From Cunninghamia lanceolata (taxonomy: Eukaryota; Streptophyta; Pinopsida; Cupressales; Cupressaceae): a stretch of 64,000 nt of DNA. Numbering within the stretch: the stretch's first letter is position 1; the number at the start of each line of letters is the position of its first letter. The stretch covers positions 47,398,001 to 47,462,000 of the forward strand of contig BSBN01000809.1 in NCBI GenBank assembly GCA_027924645.1, written 5' to 3'. The notes under the pieces were generated by a model that was not told where the DNA came from, made no database searches, and worked only from the letters and a program-made list of their open reading frames with translations. Both the position numbers and the translations under genes were made by a program. Below, piece by piece: positions 21,737 through 34,695 of this stretch.

Positions 21737-23265
21737 TGTTGATTATCTAGAAAATTGAGGGGGGGAGGTAAGTTAGTGTTCTATAAATCTTTTCATGCAC
21801 TTCTACTTTTAACCATTTCTCAAAATAAATTAAACAAAGGCACAACATACAAATGAATAGAAACCATAAAAGCATGACACAAGAACACCAATATTTTTAT
21901 GTGGAAAACTCAAAGTGGGAAAAGCCATGGAGAGGATTAGCTCTTAAATATATATTACAATCTTTACAACAATGATGTTCAGGCTTGGTCACTCCACGGG
22001 CCTGGAACATGTTGGCTCATGGCCATGAAGTACAACTAGGTCTAGCAGGCTCACTGCCTCAACCCTAAACCTAGAAAGATTACAATAAGGGATGTTAAAC
22101 CCTATTGGAGGCTCACTGCCTTGTTGAAGAAAGCTAACTACCAAATACAAATAAAATAGTATATAAAAGGAATACTGCATGAGCATCTTTCAATATGCCA
22201 AGGTGCATCAACTAAATTTTGAATCCCAAGTCTTCATCATCACTTTTCTATATTACTGCTCTGCTATTCACATCAATCCACATACACCACACACTCTCAA
22301 CCAAATTTTATCACTCATATATATCTGCATCATGATTTGATTCATAATCAGGTCGGCATCCAAGAAGTGAAATGTGTACATAGGAAAATGTAGCTTGTCG
22401 GCTCAATCCAATGCATTCTATGTTATGCAGACCCAAAACTTTACCCAAACGTGTTCATATAGGTCATCTCTAATCATTCAATCACTTAAATAGTTCGTTC
22501 ACACATTATCTCTTCTCCGCCCAATGATTTATCATACTAGTTGGCCTGTTCCTTAAGAGCATGCTTAACAAGTTTATCTATAGGCTTACAACTTTTACTG
22601 CGGATCACAAATCACTTACAAACTAATATCAAGGGCTCTTCACACATTCCCAATCTTTCCCTCAGAAATACAAGGCATGATATCATCTTGCAGAGAATTA
22701 TGGCCCATCAGAACTTAGGCTCTGTCTTAGTCAAAGTTTGTCAAACACTGTGCCGATATGCAGTAGCTTGCAACTATTTTTCCAGTGGACATCAAATCTC
22801 ACAATTTTAGAATTAGACACTTCATACAAGTGTTTATAACACCTTATAACCACATAATAGAATATTCACTTGCGGAGGAATATGGACCATTTTTCTCTAC
22901 ACTATTCATTGTTCTTGTCTTAACAGTATCCACCCAGACTTAGACTTTTTCACCTGATGACTTCTGGAGGAAGTTAGATCTTGATCATTGGAATATAATA
23001 GCATTAGGTGACTATAAACATATACCTAAATTGCATCTGCGAGTGTTCAATTGTGGAGGCATACGAATTCACTTTCTGTCCCTTACTCAGAGTACTTCAT
23101 ACTTAACCATTTTGGGATTCCGAATCAAAAAACTTTATGCCTTGTTGCCAATTCAAGGTTGTTTGCCAAAGTAGTGTCTCTTTATCATGTTCATGGATTG
23201 TCATGGCCTTGTTGCCATCAATGACAACACAAAGATTATCTCTAGAGCAGTGTCTCTTGCCAACA
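21737..23265 (-). mobile_element. 5' LTR of the 8-kb minus-strand element
   Basis: Begins TGTTGATTATC and ends CTTGCCAACA on the plus strand, and pairs with 15231-16780 along its whole length with many substitutions and small indels. It is followed at 23266-23270 by CGTAT and then by the resumed outer copia LTR. It shares the GTGGAAAA...GGGAAAA motif (about 21901-21925) and the CTCACTGCC repeats. No host coding sequence is inside. Confidence 0.9.
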
Positions 23266-23427
23266 CGTATATCTTGTGTATTGCACTTTATATTTACATT
23301 TGGATATTGTTATTACCTTTATGTTAATCTGCATCTTAATCTGTAACTATAAAAGTTAAAATTTGCATAAATCTCTCCTCAGTAGATCATTGTAGGAAGC
23401 GTTCCTATGTACCTTGCTTCCTTTTAG
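23266..23427 (+). mobile_element. 5' LTR of plus-strand copia element, second part
   Basis: Continuation of the LTR interrupted at 15230. It starts with the target-site copy CGTAT and runs to just before the primer site. The joined sequence across the insertion is uninterrupted when one target copy is removed. Confidence 0.7.
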
Positions 23428-23428
23428 T

Positions 23429-23441
23429 TGGTATCAAAGCC
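23429..23441 (+). other. Primer binding site of the plus-strand copia
   Basis: TGGTATCAAAGCC, a common one-base variant of the plant tRNA-Met-type primer site. It lies between the end of the split LTR and the gag start at 23547. Confidence 0.8.
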
Positions 23442-23546
23442 TTATCACCTTTGGTTCTAGTTGTTGGGTAGAGGAATTTCTGAGTTGATCTTTATTTGAG
23501 TGGGAGCTTGTGCAGAGGATTTTGAAATGTTTGTTGCAGGAAAGAG

Positions 23547-24345
23547 ATGGCGACCACATCTGGGAGGTTTGATATAGAGAAGTTTAATGGAGGCAACTTT
23601 GAATTGTGGGAACTCGAGATGAAGGACTTATTGGTGGATATAGATCTATGGCTCGTAGTATCCATAACCATGCCATCAATCATGAAACAAGAAGGTTGGA
23701 ATCTAATGGATTGGAAGGCTAGGGGTCTGATAAGACTTTGTTTGGCTAATTCAGTTCTCCTGAATATCCATGAAGAGAAGACTACAAAAGATCATTGGAA
23801 GAAACTTTGAGATGTTTATCAGGTTAAATCCTTGTTGAAAAAGTTATTCCTATGAAAGAAATTGTATTCTCTAAGGATAGAAGATGGAGTATCTATTGTT
23901 GATCACCTCAATACATTCAATATGCTTGTTACCAAGTTGATCTTTGTTGGTGTGAAGATGGAGGAGGAACAATGTATGACATTACTATGTTCCTTACCAA
24001 ATTCATGGGACCACCTTGTTATGGTCATTGGGAGTACCACTACCACCTCCAAGATGGATGAAGTGGTTTATTCATTTTGTCTAAAGAGATGCGGAGAAAG
24101 TCTTCTGAGTTAGCTAAGGAGGATCTTGTGGATCGTAGTAGATCTCAAGAAAAGGAAAAGAAGGATAAGAAGAAGGAAGAAAAGGGAAGATCCAAATATA
24201 GTGGGAGATCTAAGTCTCCTAGAAAGTCCAAGGCTTTGTGTTGGAATTATGGAAAACCTAGTCACTTCTGCAAGGATTGCAAATCTAACAATAAGAAAAA
24301 GAAGAACTATGATAGAGAATCATTTGTCACTGCCTTGGAAACACA
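23547..24345 (+). pseudogene. Copia gag (UBN2-type) with degenerate zinc knuckle
   Basis: The ATG at 23547 opens an 87-codon segment with the usual copia gag start: RFDIEKFNGGNFELWELEMK, then ARGLIRLCLANSVLLNI and DHWKKL. After a stop and frame change it continues at 23862-24113 (YSLRIEDGVSIVDHLNTFNM, LLCSLPNSWDHLV), then at 24077-24345 with a Lys/Arg-rich stretch and the knuckle CWNYGKPSHFCKDC (about 24237-24278), whose second Cys is Tyr. Domain order matches Tork/Tnt1-like copia gags (inference). Gag packages element RNA. At least two frame breaks show it is dead. Confidence 0.87.
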
Positions 24346-24505
24346 TGCATCAGAAGATGTGTGGCTTATTGACTTTGGTGCATCTTTCCACATGACCTCT
24401 CATTGGGGTTGGTTTTCAAAGTATGAAAAATATGATGGTGGGAAGGTGTACCTGGGTGATGACTCTCATCTCAAGATAGTTGGTCATGGAAGAGTCTTGA
24501 CTTGA
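24346..24505 (+). pseudogene. Copia aspartic protease
   Basis: Visible motif VWLIDFGASFHMTSHWGWFS with VYLGDDSHLKIVGHGRV after it, in frame with the preceding gag segment. The active-site triad of copia proteases is normally Asp-Ser-Gly; here it is Asp-Phe-Gly, which by itself should damage activity. A TGA follows at 24503-24505 and coding similarity resumes in broken form. Confidence 0.85.
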
Positions 24506-25760
24506 TTTCCTAATGGACAAGTGAAGAGAATCAATGGTGTTCTGCATATCCTTGGTTTTGCACAAAACCTATTATCTATAAGTAAGTTGAACGATGTGGG
24601 CATGCAAGTTATTTTCTTGAATGGCGGATACAAGATGACCAGATGAGCTATGGTGCTAGCTAAAGGTGTTTTGATTGGCATTTTGTTTCATCTTGATGCA
24701 TGCATGGTTCAGTACAATAGTTCCTCTATTTTGAAGAAGAGAGCTTTACAGTCTTCATCCTCACCATTGGAACCAGTATCAAAGAGGACTATTGCATCTA
24801 CTTTTGATGGTCATGCTTTCTAGGTACCTAAGGGTTCTCATTCTACGGAGACAAAACTTCCAGCTAAGAAGACAATGTTATGGAACCAAAGTCTTGGTCA
24901 CATTGGCGAAATGGGTTTGAGGACCCTAAAAATTGAAAACCTCATTTAGGGTATGAATGACTGTAACCTTGAGTTTGATTTTTGTGAAAACTACATTTTT
25001 AGAAAATAAACCAATCTTCAATTTTATTCCAATTCTCACAAATCTTTTGAGGTTTTGGACTTGATTCATTCTTATGTGTTTAGTCCAGTTAATGCTCCTT
25101 TGATTTCAAAATTTATTACTTTGTTTCATTCATTGATGATTAAAGTAGGACATGGGTGAATTTTCCTTAGAAGAAAATATGAAGTCTTTAGTAGATTCAA
25201 AGTGTTCAAAGCGCTTGTAGAGAACCAGGAAGATAGAAATATTAAGTGTTTGAGGACTAACAATGGTGGTGAGTTTTGTTCAGTAGATTTTGGTAAATTC
25301 TATAAAGAACATCATATTGAGAGGCACAAGACAATTTTGTATACCCCTCAGAAGAATGGAGTTGTAGAGAGGATGAATAGAACATTGATGGAGAGGGCTA
25401 GGATTATGCTAAATGGTGCTTATCCTTGAACAAAAGTTCTAGGCTGAAGTTGTTGCTACCAATTGTTACTTATTTAACAGGTCTCCTCCATTGGTGCTCA
25501 TTGATAAGACACCTATGGAGGTGTGGTCTAGTAAAAATCCTTCATTGAGACACATTCAAGTATTTGGTTGTGAGGCATATGCACATGTGACTAAGGATAA
25601 GAGGTCTAAGTTAGAAAACAAGGGTGTGAAGTGTATCTTCATCGGTTATGGCATCCATGCGAAAGGGTAGAGGCTTTGGGATCCAGTGGTTGAGAGAGTT
25701 CTGTATAGAAGAAGTGTGATTTTCAGAGAGCTCAATCCTTCTTCTATTGTTCTAGATAGC
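24506..25760 (+). pseudogene. Copia GAG-pre-integrase and integrase
   Basis: Broken coding sequence contains LWNQSLGHIGEMGL (GAG-pre-integrase, near 24880), then the integrase core with ENQEDRNIKCLRTNNGGEFC, HHIERHKTILYTPQKNGVVE and RMNRTLMERARIMLNGAYP at 25202-25429. The C-terminal region VFGCEAYAHVTKDKRSKLEN and VKCIFIGYG is at about 25560-25650. The second catalytic position reads TNNGGEF instead of SDNGGEF, so the Asp is lost. Several stops are present. Integrase inserts element cDNA; this copy is inactive. Confidence 0.87.
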
Positions 25761-26152
25761 TAGAGAAAGAAGAAGAGAATGAGGATGTGGTTCAACTTCC
25801 TTTCACCCCTAAGAAAGTTGAACCAAAGACATATGTTGGACATGATGATGAGGAGAGATCTATTAGCTTTGAAAGTTTAGAAGAAGAAGAAGAACCTCAA
25901 CTTCAACTTTTGAGGAGGTCCACATGGATAAGGCGACAATCTGATAGGTTTGGTTATTCACTGCATGATTCCAGTTGTATTTTTTCTTTGATTTCTAACA
26001 CTGATGAGCCTAGGACCACAAGGGAGGCTATTAGTATGGGTGATGTAGATTCATGGAAAGAGGCCATGGAAGAAGTGATGGCTTCCTAGAAGAAAAATAA
26101 TACTTGGGATCTATTGCCCTTGCCTAATGGACGTAAACTCGTTGGATGCAAA
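25761..26152 (+). pseudogene. Copia RT, extreme N-terminus only (truncated)
   Basis: The segment 25787-26089 carries an acidic linker (ESLEEEEEPQLQLLRRSTWI), RQSDRFGYSLHD and EPRTTREAISMGDVDSWKEA, the usual entry into copia RT. It continues past a stop as NNTWDLLPLPNGRKLVGCK and breaks off at about 26152. All catalytic RT motifs, RNase H and the 3' LTR are absent to the right, where LINE-type sequence begins. Confidence 0.85.
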
Positions 26153-28130
26153 AATCATCAATAAAAATCATTAATGAGAAATAGTAATCTATTTTCATTA
26201 AAAAATGATTTCACTAAATCCTAGGATTGCACTAAATGGTCATTCATTCTTTCTATTCTTTAAGTATAGAGGTTTGGTCCTAAGTTATTCCTTCCACTCA
26301 AATGTTATTTTTTGATTCATCTTCTTGCCTCGTCATTAATGGTAAGCAATCCACCTCTTTTAGGATTTTCAAGTCTATATAAGCATGGTTGTATGCTTTC
26401 CCCTACTCTTTATGTGATATCTACAAAAGCCTTTTACTACTTTCTTTCTAATGTTTACTCTTAGAAGCATGTGAAAAGTATTTGTGTTCCCAATACTAAA
26501 AACAAATCAGTAGTGGCTAGTTTGTTGATGATTTTATTTTAACTCTCTTAGAAGAAGAGGATAATATCAAACATGCTTTGCAATTTCTTAACACTTTTTG
26601 TGTAGCTTCAAAATCTAGTACACAATGGTAGAAAACCCAATGTTACCATCAATTTTTCTTTTCCAAGATTCCTTAGGTCAATGTCTTTAGCAAAAAGTAG
26701 AATTGATCATGGCAAGTTTCATGTTGTCCCTTTTCCTTTTTGTCTTCTTCTTCTTATCTTTGGCAACTATTATTGCTCATGTTGAGAGTAAGTTTCATTA
26801 TTGAATATCCAAATCTCTTTCTCTTGATAGAAAATTTTAGGTTTGTTCTAAGGTCCTTTTAGCCACTCATGTTTATTACTCTACTTGTTGGACTCCTTTT
26901 GATGATTCTTCAAAAACTTGAAAACTTATTCTAAGAGATTTTTAATGGGCTTCTTTTGAGAAAGGAAAGGGATTTTATAGAGTTTCCTAGGATTTATGTT
27001 GTCTTCTTTGTGACTTTGGAGGGTTTGGTTTTATTGATACCCATCACCAAGGGCTGGATATGTGTGCTAAATGGATTATCAAAGAATTTGAGGGAAATAA
27101 GGCCTACAAAATCTTGCTATGACATTGCATTTATTTTGAGGTGCCTCATGGTAAACAAACTTGGAAAGGGCTAGGTATTCAATCCATTCTCATTGTGAAG
27201 AAGCCTATGCAAAATTAGTGCACTTTTGTTGCCAAAAATCATATGGAAAATTTTGGGTTATATTAAACCTTGGTTAAATTGGAATGGGAATGGCTTTAGA
27301 AATGTGATTTCTATTGATCAACACACCCTTATATAGTCTCCTAAGATCACTTACCAAGATTGATTTGTAACCAAAGTCATATGAATTCATGCTTTAAATT
27401 TTTCATAGAGGAGTTCAATCCATTCAAACTTATTTTCTGAATCCACTAGAAATTAGCTATCTTTTCTTGAAGCTTTGGGGACATACAAGCTTTCTAATCA
27501 TGATTTTATGCATTTTCAAACAATTGTTGAGTTGATTCCTCCATAAATTCTTCACAAAATTCAAATTAGATTTGCCAAACCCTAGTAAAATGATTGGAAA
27601 TGGTATCATGATACCCCTTTCTAGAATTATAAGACTTATAAAGGCTATTCATGGATTTCTCCACATTTTGGCTATGTTTCAAAAACTCAATAAAAAATGG
27701 GGAGTTCAATCTATGACCATTATTTAGCAATGAAGAGCTCATATAGTTTGGTTAACCATTTTAGAAACCAACCTTGTTCATTTTTCTTCTTATATTCTTT
27801 ACCACAGTCTCACCATTTGTTCTTGTTTGATTCATCTTGTTGGTGATAATCCATTTTTCCCTTTTCTTGGTCATTTAGAAACAATCAAGCACCTCTTTTG
27901 GTTCTACCCATAGGCTCAAGCTACTTAGAGTTAGATACATGATTTCTTCAAACCTTTTAGACTTGAGCTATTTTCATGACACACAATTCTTCTAGGTGCT
28001 TGGCCACAAATGCTAGTTAAGTTCACCCAAATTTAGCATTCTTTTAGAGTAGAGATTTTGTTTAGTATTTGGAAAGATATAAACTCAGCTCCATTTCTTA
28101 AGCTTCTATTAACTCTCATTTTTCTTTGAA
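26153..28130 (+). pseudogene. LINE (non-LTR) remnant: 3' half of RT and zf-RVT region
   Basis: Plus-strand translation shows, in shifting frames, SSCLVINGK and a Ser-Phe-Arg region (about 26310-26370), the RT catalytic box FVDDF at 26521-26535, a maturase-like stretch, then GGFGFIDTHHQGLDMCAKWI at 27018-27077. The zinc-binding (zf-RVT) signature GHLETIKHLFW is at about 27869-27901, with an expected Cys just before it replaced by Phe. LLLTLIFL-type tail sequence follows. Stops and frameshifts are frequent. It adjoins truncated copia RT at 26152, which fits a 5'-truncated LINE insertion, but I cannot identify its 3' tail or target duplications. Confidence 0.7.
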
Positions 28131-29623
<1,493 letters not shown>

Positions 29624-30240
29624 CGTCTCCCTCTTAACTGCAAAGGTTATTATTGCTATCACTTATAGGTCAGAATTGGATAATTTCTTGAAAAGAGTTA
29701 CTATCTTGAAAGTTATTTGACATTTGTTTCATGATATATATATATATATATATATATATACTTTAGAATTAAGAGAGAGATGGCTTTGATAGACACATTT
29801 ACCTACAACTTATGATGAATATATATAAGAAATAAAGACAAGTAGTAAACACCGTAACAATTAAAAGTTTAATTCATCATAAGTTGTAGGTAAATGTGTT
29901 TATCAAAGCCATCTCTCTCTTAATTCCAAATGTTATTATTGCTATCACTTACAGGTCAGCACTGAATAATTTCTTGAGAAAAGTTACTATCTTGAAAGTA
30001 AGTTGTCTCCCTCTTAACTCCAAAGGTTATTATTGCTATCACTTACAGGTCAGCACTGAATAATTTCTTGAGAAGAGTTACTATCTTGGAAGTTATGTGA
30101 CATTTGTTTCATTCTAAAATTTACTATCTTGAGATTATTTCTTGATAAGAGTTACTATCTTGACATTTATTTCTAGATAAAAGTTACTATCTTCAGATTG
30201 TTTATTGATAAGAGTTACTATCTTGAAAGTTTGCTTGAAA
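29624..30240. repeat. Related fold-back and tandem copies with (TA)n
   Basis: This continues the family of 28947-29623. A second inverted pair has 54-bp arms, 29767-29820 and 29872-29925. The loop between them, read in reverse complement, matches the spacer of the first fold-back (TAATTGTTAC, ACTTGTCTTT). Direct copies of a block with AGGTTATTATTGCTATCACT and GAGTTACTATCTTG recur at about 29642, 29931 and 30023. Further GAGTTACTATCTTGA fragments reach 30240. A (TA)n run sits at 29733-29760. Confidence 0.85.
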
Positions 30241-31389
30241 GAAAGTCCGTCTATCTTCTGTGGCCAACGATGGCTGAAAAGGAAAACTTAAAGGTTTGGC
30301 TTGACTAGAAAAAGATTGAGGTGGTTACCTAAAAAATGTTTAGAGTACGCACTGAACATCCAATTTGTATAGATACCGAACCAGTCTGTTTCTAAACATA
30401 CATCAATCGTTAAATCAAGTTGTGTACAATTTATAAATTATTTTCGACGATGGTAGTTGTTTGCCATATTCAACAAGGAAATACAGGCTTTTGCTTAAGA
30501 AGGGTAGGAATGCACCTAGGCATCAATTAGTACGATGTGATCTCTCTGATTTTTAAGTTCCATGTTTGAAAACTATTGTTTCATCTATGACAGTCATTGG
30601 TTTAATATTGTTTATTTATCGTTTGGAAAGCATTCATCCGTATCTCTTTTCAATGTAAATCTTATATTGTCTTAGTTATACACGATTTTATCTATGTTAC
30701 GTGGTGATACACAACGAAATCTTTACTTGATAATTTATAAAATAGTTTCTTACTTTATTGTAGATCTCAATTAATGGGAGACTATTTTTAAAAGCTTGTC
30801 AGACGCTGATACCTCAACACTTTCTTCTAAAGAAGCTGGTTGGACTACTATAGGTGGTAATAAACTCATTGCCTCTAAGCTGACTAAAGTAACGAACCCA
30901 TCCCTCCATTTAAAACTCAACAATATGTGAACGAAGAGCCCAGCTCTTCAATGTTCATAATTAATTATTGTTCTTGGTAACCATCTTTGTGTCGGGACAT
31001 CTGTTGTGAGCGCTCAACTCTCTAGGCACTTTAGAAGCTTAAAAATGACGAGATTCGTAAGGGGATGATTTAGCGGCAAATGCCACTCTGTTTTACTCAA
31101 TGATTATATATTGCAAGACCAACAACCTCTACTAGGAAATAAGTTTGCACTATTAACAAATCATGATGGCCAAACATAGCTCTCTATAGAGGAACCCTTC
31201 CATATGAATGTTATATCCTAGAACATTCTTTGCCTAACAAATATTTCTTGCAAAATTTCTATTTATGTTGCTCACCAACAACATTGTCCATTTAACATCA
31301 TATGTTTGCAATGTAAGATAAAAAAAATTGTTTCTTATTACAAACATGGTTTGGCCTCATGTCACTTAGCTTACTTAGCTCCTTGTCTC
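30241..31389. other. Unassigned sequence, possibly the 5' part of the next LINE
   Basis: No secure domain. Around 30835-30930 the plus strand reads GWTTIGGNKLIASKLTKVTN, which could be a decayed LINE ORF1 or leader segment. There is no repeat edge or primer site. Confidence 0.3.
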
Positions 31390-32848
31390 AATGGGCATGG
31401 AGGCACAAACTTTTGTTAATTTCACTTTCATTAAGTTTGGCAATTATTGCATCTAGGGAAGAGCCTCATACTCATGCCAACTAGGTTAGGTTAGAAATTA
31501 ATATTCATTTGATAGGAATCATCAATATTTATGTGGTTAATAATGGTTCAAAGATAGTAACGTTATGGCTTTGGTTGGCTAACAACTTGCCTTTTCCAAT
31601 TTATTTATTTGTAATGACTTTAATATGGTTGAGCCACTCAAGGATAAAGTGGGTGTGTTGCCTATATGTTGACCTACATGGAGAATGTGAGACACAATTC
31701 TATCCTAAAATTGTTTGGGACTATCAAAGGTACATTCTAGCATTGACCTAGTATGTTAGATATATGGTTTATATGGTATAACCTATAGGTTAGCGTTGAT
31801 AAAGTGCTCAAACATATTAATCATGTAATTAGCCAATAGGCTTTTATATGTGAGCATTATAGTGCTCGGAATTGTCTCACGCTGTTAAAAAAAAAAAATC
31901 ATGCTACAAAATTTTCTAAAGTCATCGGTTGTTCCTATCAATGTATTTCTTGAACCTCCTATGGGTGCAAGTGCTAGTTATTTATAAGGAACACATGTTC
32001 TACCTTACTAAGATCATGCAGGGTGATTAGTGATTGTGTGCACTTGAAGTTTAATCTCTCTAATCACCATTAAAAAATTTAAGCACTCAAGTTTTTTTTT
32101 AACAAGCCACTCCTTAATCATAAGGGGACTATCCACTTCATCACTTAGATGATCTAGAATCTTGAGTCTTCCCTTTGTGGGAGCCAACTAGATCAAGTGG
32201 TGGAATGTAGTGATTGCTAACAATACTACCTTCCTATAATAGTTTAAAATGCAAGTGGCTAGGATTCATAAGAGAGTTGACAAATTAGTGGTGGTAGAGT
32301 TTACAAGGGAACAAGAAAATAATCCTTTTGATTCTCATCTATAGACTTTGAGAGCTCAATTTAAACATTAACCTCAAGATCCATGGTTGCCTACACTAGA
32401 TTTGTGTTGGAGATACAACTTCCAAAGATTTGTCTTAGTCCTTACATGTCAAGAAAGATAGGTCTCAAATCAAGGTTGTTAGATTTGATCATAGGAGATT
32501 CACTTCCTTCCTAAGATATCTCAATCATTCCTAGACCATTGCGAGATGGATTTTGATAGGTGTAGAAGGAACCCTCAAAACAACTTTAATCTCTTCAATA
32601 GTGCATGGATGTGGTCCCCAATAAGCTTAGCCAATCTACTCAAACTACCTACAAAACCCAACATAATCTAGAGAATCTTAACTATTTTCTCATCAAAATA
32701 GCTAGTGACAAAGTGTTTGGATTGGATGGGTTCACATGTGAGGTTATCAAACTCACATGAAAGTTTACTAGTCTCAACCTTTTAAGGCCTACAAGGAAGG
32801 TATTTTTAATCAATCTTTGGATTTCATTATTAACAAAGGAAACATTAA
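31390..32848 (+). pseudogene. LINE remnant: endonuclease and RT N-terminal region
   Basis: The 80-codon frame at 31509-31751 begins IGIINIYVVNNGSKIVTLWL, a form of the apurinic-like endonuclease motif in plant L1 LINEs. Shifting frame gives NMVEPLKDKVGVLP just after. Broken sequence continues to an RT-entry motif, DKVFGLDGFTCEVIKL, at 32710-32755 and stops at NKGNI at 32848. The coding continuation is found at 36943 after a 4.1-kb insertion. Many stops are present. Endonuclease nicks target DNA and RT primes there; both are dead here. Confidence 0.7.
32832..32848 (+). repeat. 17-bp target-site duplication, left copy
   Basis: AACAAAGGAAACATTAA here is repeated exactly at 36943-36959. The pair flanks the inner insertion, and LINE coding sequence resumes immediately after the right copy. 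A 17-bp length suggests target-primed (non-LTR) insertion. Confidence 0.85.
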
Positions 32849-32863
32849 TTACCTCTGCCACTG

Positions 32864-32868
32864 AGAGG
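32864..32868 (+). repeat. 5-bp target-site duplication of the nested LTR element (left)
   Basis: AGAGG, repeated at 34995-34999 immediately after the second LTR. Confidence 0.8.
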
Positions 32869-33165
32869 TGTTGGCATAATATTCATAGTAACAATGGTAT
32901 TACATTGTTAAATTTGCATTTATAGGTTAGTTTATGCATATTAAATAAATGTTAGTAAATAAAACAATAGTTAGTTTGTGGGAGTTACATTCCCGTATGG
33001 AGGTTATATAGGTAGTTATCAAATAGTTAAAGGGAAGAGGCTTTTATAAAGCCAATGTAATGCAATGTGAACATCATCTGATGACATCAATATAATATAT
33101 CTTATGTTTTGACATTCCTGAGCAATATGATTTAATCTACGTGTGTTTGCTGACCATTCTCAATA
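32869..33165 (+). mobile_element. 5' LTR of a 2.1-kb LTR element
   Basis: A 297-bp LTR starting TGTTGGCATAA and ending TCTCAATA, nearly the same as 34696-34994 (about 95 percent identical by eye). TATAAA at 33045-33050 is a plausible promoter box. The primer site TGGTATTAGAGC follows at once at 33166. The end is TA instead of the usual CA. Confidence 0.9.
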
Positions 33166-34695
33166 TGGTATTAGAGCAAGTTTATTCCTAGGCCTGTGTG
33201 ATCAAATCTAGAGATTGAATAATGAAGAAGTCATCCCATGTTCAAATTCAGGTGAACGAAGATGTTTTTGAAAAGTTTGAAAAACATAGACTGGTTGTTT
33301 GAAGGTGCAGTCATAAGAAAGAAGGCGTTTTACATCACTAGGCATTGAATATTTGCTGGACATTGAAATTGATAATTGTGTGTTTGTTTCTTGATCAAGT
33401 GCTACATCTACTTGTTAAAATCGGCCCAATGTGGATATGAACAGATATGTCATGATGAGGTGTGAATTCTTTCCAGATCTGCAAAGTTTAAGAAGGCATT
33501 TGAGAATTTTTGAAGACATATGCAAAGTTTGATAGAGAAAAAATGCGAGCCACCTTGCACCATTTCTAGAATGGAGATTGACCTAATAAACTGTGGTATC
33601 TGAATTGTATATTGCATTGAAGTCTATATAAAGGCCTTTTTGCCTTTGTGGGTGCTAAATTGTTGAATAAATTTTCAAATTGATTTATTCCAGAGAACCG
33701 TGATCTTGCTACATACAGGAAGAGATTTGTAAGTAAAACCTAAATTTCACTCAAGTCGATGCATATGTAACTATTCAACAAACCTCGCATATAAATGTGT
33801 GGAGTGGAGCTGGTATCTGGTTTTGATTTTATTGTAAGTGGTCATAGGATCAAAACTATATAAGGTCTGAAATGAGAAATTGTTTGAATTTTCTTTGTTG
33901 ATTTAACTTATCAAATTTTTGGAGTAATAAGGTAGAAAACATTAGAGTTATAAGGATATATTTGTGTTTACACTATATTGTAAAAGGTGCACTTTTGATA
34001 GAATCCGACACCTTGTTCATTTTATTTTATCATGGCTAAATTAAACATTGCTTGTGCTTTCGGGGCCATTTATACTACACCTGATGAGGCCTCCAAAGAC
34101 TCATCTAAGACATCAATTGGTTAAAGTGGAACAAGGTCAAATTGGAGGCAAGCGGCATCGAAGGATGGAGGAATTTTCATCATCTCAAGTTAGCTTCTTG
34201 CTTTGAGATGATGCTTTGCATGAGAAGCATTTTGGTTTTAGTTGTTTTACTTTTCTTTGTTGATGCCAACGGATTTGAAGAATGTATGTTTTGTGAAGAT
34301 TTTGTTTTGGAGATAGGTTTGGGATTTGGTGTTGAGCTCAATATGGATTGTTGTCCAACGAGCTTCAGAGTATATGATCAAGAATTATACCCTTTCGCAG
34401 TCACTAGACAATGATACAGATCTGTCGTATCTCTTAGGGATTGTTGTCAAATAATTCAAGACTTTGTGATTTTAGAGTTTGGGACTAAAGAGCTCAAGAA
34501 CATAGCTCGAAGCTATGCTTTTCCGACAGTAGATGAGACAGCATGGTGGAGCCCCGCTTGATTTAGGATTTATTCTTTGGGAGAAGATCTTCTATAAAAT
34601 ATGTATTCATATTATGTAATCATCTTTGTTGAGTATATTAGCATTTAGGGGGGTCCCTTGGTACTATTGCAGGAACAATGTAATAAGGGGGGGAA
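33166..34695 (+). mobile_element. Internal region of the 2.1-kb LTR element (non-autonomous)
   Basis: It begins with the primer site TGGTATTAGAGCAAG (33166-33180) and ends with the polypurine tract AAGGGGGGGAA (34685-34695). The 1.53 kb between holds no gag or pol motif on either strand. The 90-codon frame at 34142-34414 has no recognisable domain and is probably chance. Complete LTRs, primer site, PPT and target duplication but no coding capacity mark a non-autonomous, TRIM/LARD-like element. Confidence 0.8.

Noticed and set aside
30241..31389. A host gene between the fold-back repeats and the LINE
   Set aside because: No frame longer than a few dozen codons and no domain. The nearest coding signal is LINE endonuclease.
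34142..34414. A 90-codon frame inside the 2.1-kb LTR element
   Set aside because: No known motif, and it lies in an element with no other coding content. Chance is the simplest explanation.
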